Notes under the pieces: generated by a model
Told to the model about the DNA's origin: nothing
Databases searched by the model: none
The model's input: the letters and a program-made list of their open reading frames with translations, nothing else
Assembly: GCA_002717185.1 (NCBI GenBank)
Contig: PBDC01000106.1
Span: forward strand, 1 to 22,126
Source of the DNA: Rhodospirillaceae bacterium
Lineage (GTDB): Bacteria; Pseudomonadota; Alphaproteobacteria; UBA8366; GCA-2717185
Length of the DNA stretch: 22,126 bases
Direction of reading: 5' to 3'
Made by a program: the position numbers and the translations under genes
In this document: one piece after another, positions 16,248 through 22,126 of the stretch
How the letters are laid out: each line of letters opens with the position of its first letter
Numbering within the stretch: position 1 is the first letter of the stretch

Positions 16248-16772
16248 ATGAAATACCTTCTAGAAGGCGTCCGGGTCAGTACAGAGGGTGAAGAATATTT
16301 CATAGCCCCCTCTGCCTCGGTTATTGGCAAAGTACGGCTGGACCGCAATGCCAGCGTCTGGTGGAACGCGGTTCTCCGTGGCGATATGGAGCTTATCACC
16401 GTTGGTGAGAATTCTAATATCCAGGACGGCTGTGTGCTGCATACGGATGTCGGCTTCTGCTGCACGGTAGGTAAGAACTCAACTATCGGTCATATGGCGG
16501 TGCTGCATGGCTGCACAATTGGTGACAATTCGATGGTTGGAATCGGCGCGGTGGTCCTCAATGGTGTCACCGTCGGAAGGAACTGCATCATCGGGTCGAA
16601 TGCGCTCATCCCGGACGGGAAGACCATACCTGACAACTCCGTCGTCATGGGATCGCCGGGTAAGATTGTGCGAGAGGCGACCGAGGCCGATCAGGCTTAC
16701 ATCCAGGAAACGGTAGACTTTTATGTCAGCAACCAGGGTCGTTTTAGGAACGCGTTGGAGATCGACGAATAA
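16248..16772 (+). CDS. Gamma-carbonic-anhydrase family protein (left-handed beta-helix)
   Basis: This 174-residue hexapeptide-repeat protein matches gamma-class carbonic anhydrases and YrdA/PaaY-like proteins: [27 protein letters not shown] is the family signature region, given here in motif form. Three metal ligands follow the H-x16-H-x4-H spacing: His65, His82 and His87. The repeats ([20 protein letters not shown]) end in the C-terminal helix. It starts 12 bp after the formyltransferase stop. In this operon it could hydrate the CO2 released by Oxc to bicarbonate. Alternatively it could act as a metal-dependent thioesterase on a stray CoA ester, as shown for PaaY in the phenylacetate pathway. 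Sequence alone does not decide between the two. Confidence 0.9.
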   Translation: MKYLLEGVRVSTEGEEYFIAPSASVIGKVRLDRNASVWWNAVLRGDMELITVGENSNIQDGCVLHTDVGFCCTVGKNSTIGHMAVLHGCTIGDNSMVGIGAVVLNGVTVGRNCIIGSNALIPDGKTIPDNSVVMGSPGKIVREATEADQAYIQETVDFYVSNQGRFRNALEIDE

Positions 16773-16804
16773 CTAGGGTTTGAGACGGCACTAATGTTGC
16801 TTGC

Positions 16805-16833
16805 TTGACTACCAAATTGGCGAAGCGGAAAAT
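16805..16833 (+). promoter_or_regulatory. Possible internal promoter before the reductase gene
   Basis: TTGACT (16805-16810) and GAAAAT (16828-16833) are separated by 17 bases, in the 118-base gap before the reductase gene. The spacer contains the 9-base palindrome CCAAATTGG (16812-16820). The -35 matches 5 of 6 and the -10 matches 4 of 6. This could give the last two genes separate expression. The upstream frame that covers it is not needed by the protein fold. Confidence 0.35.
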
Positions 16834-16890
16834 TATATATACATATCTAAGGCGGACGCAGACGCCGCCCTAAAACAGGGAGATACCGGA

Positions 16891-17952
16891 ATGGCTTACA
16901 ACACACTGATCATGGGGGCGTCCTATGGGTCTCTGCTGGCGATCAAACTTTTGCTCGGAGGGCACTCAGCGAAGCTGATTTGTCTGCCAGAGGAAGCTGA
17001 ACTTATCAATACGGAAGGTCAACTCGTCCGTATGCCGGTGCGCGGTCGCGACGGGCTGGTCGAAGTGCATTCGAACGATCTTCCTGGCGAAATTTCCGCG
17101 GCAGGGCCAGGCGATGTCAATCCCTCGGAATACGACCTGATTGCATTGGCGATGCAGGAGCCACAGTACCGCTCACCTGGTGTGCGTGAACTTCTCGATG
17201 CGATTGGCAAGTCGGGCAAGCCTTGTATGTCGATCATGAACATGCCGCCGTTACCTTATCTGGCGCGTATTCCGGGCCTCGACATCGAATCGCTGAAGCA
17301 GTGTTATACGGACCCTAGCGTTTGGGACAATGTGGACCCCAAGTTGATCACTCTGTGTAGTCCCGATCCGCAGGCCTTCCGGCCACCGGAGGAGAAGACC
17401 AACGTGTTGCAGGTGAGCTTGCCAACCAACTTCAAAGCAGCGCGTTTTGAATCCGATGATCACACAGCGATCCTGCGTCAAATGCAAGCAGATATCGAAG
17501 CGATCCGCTTCGACGATGGTCAGGGCGAAACCGAGTTGCCAGTCAAGCTCAAGGTGCACGATTCAGTTTTCGTGCCGCTGGCCAAATGGGCGATGCTACT
17601 TACCGGAAACTATCGTTGTATTCTGCCGGGCGAGATGCAGTCGATTCGTGATGCAGTGCACAGCGACATGGACAAATCTCGGGCGGTCTATGAGTGGGTG
17701 TGTGAAGTCTGCCGCGCTATGGGTGCTGACCCGGCTGACCAGGTACCGTTCGAAAAGTATGCCAATGCGGCGAATGGGCTGACTAAACCGTCTTCAGCTG
17801 CCCGCGCGCTCGCCAATGGTGTGCCGAATATCGAACGGGCTGATTGCCTAGTGAAGACGATAGCTGGTCAGAAGGGTTTGCAAAACCATACGGTTGACGA
17901 AACGGTGGGTCGCGTCGAGTCTTGGTTGGAGAAAAATAGAGCAGCCGTATAG
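16891..17952 (+). CDS. Ketopantoate-reductase-like protein, probable oxalyl-CoA reductase (PanE2 type)
   Basis: This 353-residue NAD(P)-dependent reductase has a ketopantoate-reductase fold: an N-terminal Rossmann start (TLIMGASYGSLLAIKLL, with GASYGS for GxGxxG) and a helical C-terminal domain with Lys232 and Asn240 in AKWAMLLTGN at the PanE catalytic-lysine position. The PanE QNGxG loop is replaced by MNMPPLP, so it is probably not a pantothenate enzyme. In Methylobacterium extorquens the PanE2 protein of the oxalate genes is an oxalyl-CoA reductase yielding glyoxylate, and this gene sits in the same context. It would provide the assimilatory branch of the operon. The ATG at 16891 was chosen because CAGGGAGA lies 7 bases upstream and the Rossmann fold starts at once. 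The role is strongly suggested but inferred. Confidence 0.78.
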   Translation: MAYNTLIMGASYGSLLAIKLLLGGHSAKLICLPEEAELINTEGQLVRMPVRGRDGLVEVHSNDLPGEISAAGPGDVNPSEYDLIALAMQEPQYRSPGVRELLDAIGKSGKPCMSIMNMPPLPYLARIPGLDIESLKQCYTDPSVWDNVDPKLITLCSPDPQAFRPPEEKTNVLQVSLPTNFKAARFESDDHTAILRQMQADIEAIRFDDGQGETELPVKLKVHDSVFVPLAKWAMLLTGNYRCILPGEMQSIRDAVHSDMDKSRAVYEWVCEVCRAMGADPADQVPFEKYANAANGLTKPSSAARALANGVPNIERADCLVKTIAGQKGLQNHTVDETVGRVESWLEKNRAAV

Positions 17953-18083
17953 CAGATAATGTCCAAACTTAAATCCGAGTTTCTGCGTTATGAAGTTGCT
18001 CGATTTCGGGGATAGGCCCCTTAGGCTGCGGCATATGCGAGGCCATGCTGTTGCCGATGCCTTCGAAATCCTTTGGTGACGCC

Positions 18084-18788
18084 ATGGCAAACGTGGATAT
18101 GCTAAAACGCGAGGTGAAGGCATTGGTCTTCGATCAGTACGGTACGGTCGTTGACATGCAAGGTGGCCTGACTGATATCGTGCGAGTTTACTTCAAGTCT
18201 AAGGGGGTGGATATTGATCCGAGCCGTTTCGTCACCTGGTGGCGGCGGACGCATTTCGAGAATTCGATGATCGATTCCCTCTGCGACCGCGGGCATACGC
18301 CCTACCGAGAGATCGGGCATCGTGCCGTCGACTTTACCCTGGAGCGAGCCGGCATCGCGCATACCGCTAAAGAAGTACAGATGCTGGTGTCGGAGATAGA
18401 GAAACTGAAGCCGTTCCCGGAGGTGCCGGTAGCGCTGGAAAGGCTCGGCGTACGTTATCGCATGGCTGTTCTATCGAACGGCGATCGCGACATGCTGGAG
18501 GCCGCAAAGCCGCATATAGGGTATCCGTTTGACGACACTATATCAGTGCAGGAGGCGGGTGCTTTCAAGCCGCACTATCGTACCTACGAGACAGCTGCAA
18601 AGATACTAGAACTGGACCGCTCATCAATCCTGTTCGTTGCTAACCACACCTTCGACGTCGTCGGTGCAAAGTCTTTCGGTATGCGCACCGCATTCATTAA
18701 TCGCCGTCACCGCCCATTCGGTCAGACGCCGAATATACCTGACATCGTCGTGGAAAACATGAGCGAATTGGCGGAACTAATCGCGTAG
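18084..18788 (+). CDS. HAD type II hydrolase (2-haloacid-dehalogenase-like)
   Basis: The 234-residue protein belongs to the HAD superfamily, haloacid dehalogenase type II branch. It has nucleophile Asp17 in LVFDQYGTVVD, the LSNGD motif (Ser131-Asn132), Lys162 in AFKPHYRTY, and the type II signature FVANHTFDVVGAKSFG with His188 and Asp191. L-2-haloacid dehalogenases turn haloacetate into glycolate, which links loosely to glyoxylate and oxalate chemistry; a small-molecule phosphatase is another option. It follows the reductase by 131 bp on the same strand and converges with the GT2 gene, 19 bp away. The start is uncertain: ATG 18084 fits the family N-terminus, but 18045 and 18099 are also in frame and none has a good ribosome site. 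Confidence 0.8.
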   Translation: MANVDMLKREVKALVFDQYGTVVDMQGGLTDIVRVYFKSKGVDIDPSRFVTWWRRTHFENSMIDSLCDRGHTPYREIGHRAVDFTLERAGIAHTAKEVQMLVSEIEKLKPFPEVPVALERLGVRYRMAVLSNGDRDMLEAAKPHIGYPFDDTISVQEAGAFKPHYRTYETAAKILELDRSSILFVANHTFDVVGAKSFGMRTAFINRRHRPFGQTPNIPDIVVENMSELAELIA

Positions 18789-18807
18789 CGACGTTCGTGT
18801 TGCGTCC

Positions 18808-19563
18808 TCAATCGTCTTCCAGGCGTGCTTTCAGATGAGTGATTAGGGGCATCAGGCCTGCAAACAAACCAATGAGGAAGCCGTAATAGCCTTCGCGATA
18901 CCCTTTGCGTTGCAGGTAGCATTTAAAAAAGCGTGTAAAGGTTCGACGAAAATTACTTCTAAAATTTCCAATGTTATTCGAAGCGCGCAGCCCCTGCGCC
19001 TGTATCGATGTATAGCGGTCGAATCGCTGTATCATGTCGGAAATATTGCGGTCATGATAATGGATGATCCGACATTTAAGGTGCCGTTTCTCACCGGTCA
19101 GCGTGATTTTTGGATGTATGGCTTCTTTCCCCCAGCGTTTGGCGCCATGTGTGTAAAGACGTGCCGCGGCGCTGACACCGAAGGAACCGCCCCAGCCATA
19201 ACGGACCAACCGGTTACCGATGTAATTGTCGAAAGGAATCAGAAAATAGCCTGGCGCTGCGCCGTTGATTTTTAGACAGACTTCCTCGGCTAGCACCGGT
19301 GGCACGCGTTCGTCTGCGTCGATATGGAGAATCCAGTCTCCACTGCAGGCGTCGATACCGGCATGTTGGCGATCAGCTTCGATTGACCAGGATCCTTCAA
19401 GAATTCGATCGGCATACCGTTCTGCAATCGCCTTTGAACCATCTGTGCATTTGTCGAGTACGACAACTAATTCATTGGCGAACTTCAGGGTGTCCAGACA
19501 ATTGGCAAGTTGTGCTTCTTCGTTGTGGGCGACGACCAGTGCGGAGAGGCGCGGCAGGCTCAC
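18808..19563 (-). CDS. Family 2 glycosyltransferase (WaaE-like)
   Basis: This 251-residue GT-A fold enzyme transfers a sugar from a nucleotide donor, probably to lipopolysaccharide core or another surface glycan. The start SLPRLSALVVAHNEEAQLANCL is the GT2 opening. ELVVVLDKCTDGS follows, and HIDADERV gives the DxD metal site (Asp82, Asp84). The later RWGKEAIHPKI and HYHDRNISDMIQRFDRYT stretches are typical of the WaaE/KdtX-like subgroup. A hydrophobic C-terminal segment (YGFLIGLFAGLMPLI) may attach it to the inner membrane. The start is a GTG; no ATG lies close upstream in frame. It is divergent from the FkbM gene, with a shared 157-bp region, suggesting a small glycan-modification pair. Confidence 0.88.
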   Translation of the reverse strand: MSLPRLSALVVAHNEEAQLANCLDTLKFANELVVVLDKCTDGSKAIAERYADRILEGSWSIEADRQHAGIDACSGDWILHIDADERVPPVLAEEVCLKINGAAPGYFLIPFDNYIGNRLVRYGWGGSFGVSAAARLYTHGAKRWGKEAIHPKITLTGEKRHLKCRIIHYHDRNISDMIQRFDRYTSIQAQGLRASNNIGNFRSNFRRTFTRFFKCYLQRKGYREGYYGFLIGLFAGLMPLITHLKARLEDD

Positions 19564-19677
19564 CTGCTGTTCTCTTGTCTGAAACGAGTTCCTAATTCTA
19601 GCTTGTGCATTTTGTATTTTTGCGAGACCGGGCGGAAAATTGCAAGGCTCGGTTGTAGTGCGTGTTTGGTCCTTGCA

Positions 19678-19705
19678 TTAGAGACTGTCGAATGACAGCT
19701 TCTAA
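19678..19705 (+). promoter_or_regulatory. Long inverted repeat in the leader of the FkbM gene
   Basis: TTAGAGACTGTC (19678-19689) and GACAGCTTCTAA (19694-19705) pair in 10 of 12 positions around the loop GAAT. The site lies 15 bases before the FkbM start and inside the divergent GT2-FkbM spacer. It could be an operator, or an RNA hairpin acting as attenuator; a loosely T-rich stretch (TTTGATTGTT) follows. Confidence 0.45.
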
Positions 19706-19720
19706 TTTGATTGTTAGGAA

Positions 19721-20449
19721 ATGAGCGTGTTGGCTATTAGAAACGTTATAAGATTGTTTGGTAAACGACGTAACCAACTAGCCCGGTCCGACAATTCCGA
19801 CGAGCTAGTCGTTCAACTTATAAAATTGCACGATGCCGGTGCCTTGATCGATGTCGGTGCTAATGTGGGCCAGTATGCGCAGAGGATGCGCGCGTCCGGA
19901 CTGGATTTGCCCATAGTATCCTTCGAACCGGGTATGGAGGCGTATTCGGAACTATTGAGAGCTGCGGCAGATGACCCGACTTGGACAGTAGCACCCCGTA
20001 TGGCGATCAGTGATGTTCAAGGTACTGCAACACTTAATGTTAATAAGCGAAGCGATATGAATTCGCTGAAGCCAATCACCGAAAAGACTCTTAGTGCGTT
20101 TCCAAAGGCCAAGCCTCTAACCATAGAAGAGGTTGCAACTGAGCGCTTGGACCACATACTCGATGAATTCATCGAATTACGTGATCGATCTCTATTCCTC
20201 AAAATAGATACCCAGGGGAGCGAGTTGGAGGTTATACGTGGTGCAGAACGCCTTTTGCACCGTATCGTTGCAATCCAGTTGGAGATGTCTTTGTTACCGC
20301 TGTATGAAGGAGAAAAGGTCTACCTTGTATTGTTAAATGAGCTCGATCGTTTAGGCTTTGATCTTCATTTAGTGTTACCAGGTTACTTCAGTCGTGCACT
20401 GGGCCAACAACTTCAGTTCGACGGTTTATTTGTCCGTAGATCCGGATAA
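19721..20449 (+). CDS. FkbM-family SAM-dependent methyltransferase
   Basis: This 242-residue class I methyltransferase has the SAM-binding motif LIDVGANVGQYA (42-53), the acidic strand end SFEPGMEAY (67-75) and the FkbM signature FLKIDTQGSELEVIRGAE (159-176). Such enzymes O-methylate sugars of surface polysaccharides or secondary metabolites. ATG 19721 follows TTAGGAA closely. Its neighbour is a divergently oriented glycosyltransferase, which favours a glycan target. The codons look more AT-rich by eye than those of the oxalate genes, which could mean a different ancestry. Substrate unknown. Confidence 0.87.
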   Translation: MSVLAIRNVIRLFGKRRNQLARSDNSDELVVQLIKLHDAGALIDVGANVGQYAQRMRASGLDLPIVSFEPGMEAYSELLRAAADDPTWTVAPRMAISDVQGTATLNVNKRSDMNSLKPITEKTLSAFPKAKPLTIEEVATERLDHILDEFIELRDRSLFLKIDTQGSELEVIRGAERLLHRIVAIQLEMSLLPLYEGEKVYLVLLNELDRLGFDLHLVLPGYFSRALGQQLQFDGLFVRRSG

Positions 20450-20828
20450 AAAGCAATCGTTTAGATGAAGAAGCTGCGGTGATAGGGGGCGAACAGGGTT
20501 TAGGCCAGTCTGACTATACCTTGGCGTAAGAGACGGCCGCGTCGTCTTCCAAGATGGCCAGCCCACCGGCGTCCGCGTCGGCACTTTGCCGCTGCTATTA
20601 CGTACTATTCAATTGGTCTATCACGGCCAACAGGAGCCGGGCTTCTCCGCCACACTAGAGAACTGCGTGTCCGGGTCCTACCGCTATGCGTTTGGGCTAC
20701 TGCTCTCGGTATCCAATTGATCGCTCTTGGGAGGTTCCCTATTGTAATTCTACGCGTCGCAGACGTCCGAATCGGCTATTTATCGGCTTTACCGTAATGA
20801 AATTCAAATAAAGTTGCAGTGCAAAAAT
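20450..20828. other. Intergenic region with an orphan coding-like segment
   Basis: These 379 bases between the FkbM gene and the OmpA-like lipoprotein contain the open segment described at 20514-20720. The last 100 bases are AT-rich and probably carry the lipoprotein promoter. No terminator with a convincing T run was found after the FkbM gene. Confidence 0.35.
20514..20720 (+). pseudogene. Orphan coding-like fragment
   Basis: Between TGA at 20511 and TGA at 20718 one frame stays open for 68 codons without a normal start. It reads like protein (RDGRVVFQDGQPTGVRVG, then HGQQEPGFSATLENCVSGS, then YRYAFGLLLSVSN), with G/C in many third positions, unlike the flanking DNA. I do not recognise the family. 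It may be the tail of a gene whose front was lost. Confidence 0.3.
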
Positions 20829-21749
20829 ATGCAAGACACTACCGCAATAAAAGCTGTTTCCGTGGGGCGCCGCATCGCCTCCGTGTTTCTGATAGGGGCC
20901 GCGATGACATTGGGTGGTTGCGAGAGTATTCCCGAAGTCGTTAATCCCTTTACATGGTTCGAGGATGACGAAACAGCGCCGCGACCACCGGTGGCCTCGA
21001 AACATGGAGCGGAGGCCGTTTCCCAAGCCTATCCGAAGCTCGGTTCGGTCCCTAAACGGCCGTCCCTACAGGCGCAGCAGGCTGCAATTGCGCAAGGCTT
21101 GGCTGCCGATAACGAGAATGCCCGATACACTGACGACAAGATTCAGCGGGAAGTCGAGCGCCGGGCAGCGGTGGTCCGTGATGGTAAATCAATCCGCGCT
21201 GTTCCGCCGCCGCCCCGTGTAGTTGCGCCTCGGGCGCAGCCTGTCTTGAGGCGGGCATCGCCACCGGCTCTTGCGGTTAAACCCTCAGTACCGCCGGTAC
21301 AACCCGCGGTTCGGCCTACGCGGGCATCACCGACAGCTGTCGACCGGCCGGCACCCGCAGCGCCGGTACCTGTGCCGGCATTCGCACCGGGTCAGACGGT
21401 GAAGGTCGCTACTATCTATTTCCAGGACGGTTCCACTAAGTTGCTGGGCAACGATAAGGAGATCCTTCGCGAAGTCGCGAATGCCCAGAAGCAAACCGGC
21501 AGTGCTGTTCATTTGATTGGTCATGCGAGCGGCAGGGTCAGGACATTCGATCCGTCACGCAGGCATATGATTAACTATCAGATTTCCCTAAATCGTGCGC
21601 ATGCGGTTGCTGCCGTGCTACTGAGCCTGGGTGTGGCGGAGGGTAAACTGGAGGTCACGGGAAAGGGCGATACCACGCCGATATACGCAGAGTATTCGAC
21701 AGCGGGTGAAGCAGCTAATCGTCGGGTGGAGCTGTATTTTGTGAACTAA
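20829..21749 (+). CDS. OmpA-family lipoprotein
   Basis: This is a 306-residue envelope lipoprotein: basic N-terminus (VGRRIAS), hydrophobic stretch, lipobox TLGGC with Cys31, then IPEVVNPFTWFEDD and YPKLGSVPKRP, a pattern I associate with Rhodospirillales OmpA-like proteins. A Pro/Ala-rich linker (about 125-195) leads to the C-terminal OmpA domain (about 195-306), with ISLNRAHAVAAVLLSLGV and EAANRRVELYF. The Asp that binds diaminopimelate in OmpA (GYTD) is replaced in GHASGR, so peptidoglycan binding may be altered, although the Arg of LNRA is kept. The ATG at 20829 was chosen; a TTG lies five codons upstream. No strong ribosome site is seen. It is likely an envelope-anchoring protein. Confidence 0.88.
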   Translation: MQDTTAIKAVSVGRRIASVFLIGAAMTLGGCESIPEVVNPFTWFEDDETAPRPPVASKHGAEAVSQAYPKLGSVPKRPSLQAQQAAIAQGLAADNENARYTDDKIQREVERRAAVVRDGKSIRAVPPPPRVVAPRAQPVLRRASPPALAVKPSVPPVQPAVRPTRASPTAVDRPAPAAPVPVPAFAPGQTVKVATIYFQDGSTKLLGNDKEILREVANAQKQTGSAVHLIGHASGRVRTFDPSRRHMINYQISLNRAHAVAAVLLSLGVAEGKLEVTGKGDTTPIYAEYSTAGEAANRRVELYFVN

Positions 21750-22126
21750 CGTTTCGCCGATGAAGATGGGGTTTGCGTCGTGATGTCTGTCTGGCAAGGG
21801 CTAGAACAATGACATTGGCGCCAAGGAGGGTGACGTAGGTTTTCTATCCCAAGTTATCCCACCTCGCTTCCAGCTCTTCCGCAAACTGACAATTAGATCG
21901 ACCGGCGTTAAATTCATATAAGAAAAGCGCCATCATGCAGGAGTATTCGAACCTTGGTGATTAGGGCAATGTGCTGTGTACAAAATTTTCGGTTGCGCCT
22001 GGGTCAGCCCAGATAACGATTTTCAGGGATAAATGCGAGAAACAACAGCTTTTAGGGGAAACGACTGAAAATAGAGCTGATTAACGTTTAGAGGACCAAT
22101 TAGTATTGCTGTATTTTATTATATAA
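21750..22126. other. Terminal intergenic region
   Basis: No gene is supported in the last 377 bases. The DNA becomes AT-rich towards the window end. A minus-strand frame of 30 codons (21844-21936, ending FAEELEARWDNLG) reads like a protein end but has no ribosome site and is too short to call. Confidence 0.35.

Noticed and set aside
16801..16890. N-terminal 30-residue extension of the reductase from TTG 16801
   Set aside because: The Rossmann fold begins right after ATG 16891, which has its own good ribosome site; the upstream part is better explained as leader with a promoter.
21844..21936. 30-codon minus-strand frame ending FAEELEARWDNLG
   Set aside because: Too short, no ribosome site, and no neighbouring sequence extends it.

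Overview
The window looks like a stretch of an alphaproteobacterial chromosome, most likely from a Rhodospirillales-like lineage. The grounds are the gene families present: a CHASE2 adenylate cyclase, an OmpA-type lipoprotein carrying the 'VNPFTWF' signature, a SPOR lipoprotein, LapB/LapE-type secretion remnants and several class III CoA-transferases. GC content looks moderate by eye. All assignments were made by reading the sequence; no database search was run.

Layout. Positions 2-73 hold the tail of an unidentified + strand gene. From 196 to 4357 a minus-strand operon encodes a class III CoA-transferase, an enoyl-CoA hydratase, an HMG-CoA-lyase-family enzyme and an acyl-CoA dehydrogenase. 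Together these could activate, oxidise, hydrate and cleave a branched short dicarboxylic acid. A CHASE2/class III adenylate cyclase (minus strand) occupies 4804-7368. The stretch 7692-8173 is a collapsed type I secretion locus: the start of an ABC exporter runs directly into the end of a TolC-family channel, which also carries an in-frame amber stop. Then come a SPOR-domain lipoprotein (+), a secreted phytase-like/esterase-like protein (-) and a probable TPR pseudogene with an in-frame TAA.

The core of the window is an oxalate operon at 11560-18788 (+): an FCD-type GntR regulator, oxalyl-CoA decarboxylase (oxc), formyl-CoA transferase (frc), a formyltransferase resembling the hydrolase domain of 10-formyl-THF dehydrogenase, a gamma-carbonic-anhydrase-fold protein, a ketopantoate-reductase-like protein that fits the oxalyl-CoA reductase role known from Methylobacterium (PanE2), and a HAD type II hydrolase. 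A GntR-type palindrome lies next to a perfect TATAAT box before the regulator. Inferred logic: oxalyl-CoA is either decarboxylated to formyl-CoA and CO2 (energy) or reduced to glyoxylate (carbon). The formyltransferase and the gamma-CA protein could handle the C1 and CO2 products. This last step is the least explored part.

The right end carries a divergent pair, a GT2 glycosyltransferase (-) and an FkbM methyltransferase (+), probably for surface glycans. An orphan open segment and an OmpA-family lipoprotein follow. No tRNA, rRNA, CRISPR array, insertion sequence or oxalate transporter was seen.
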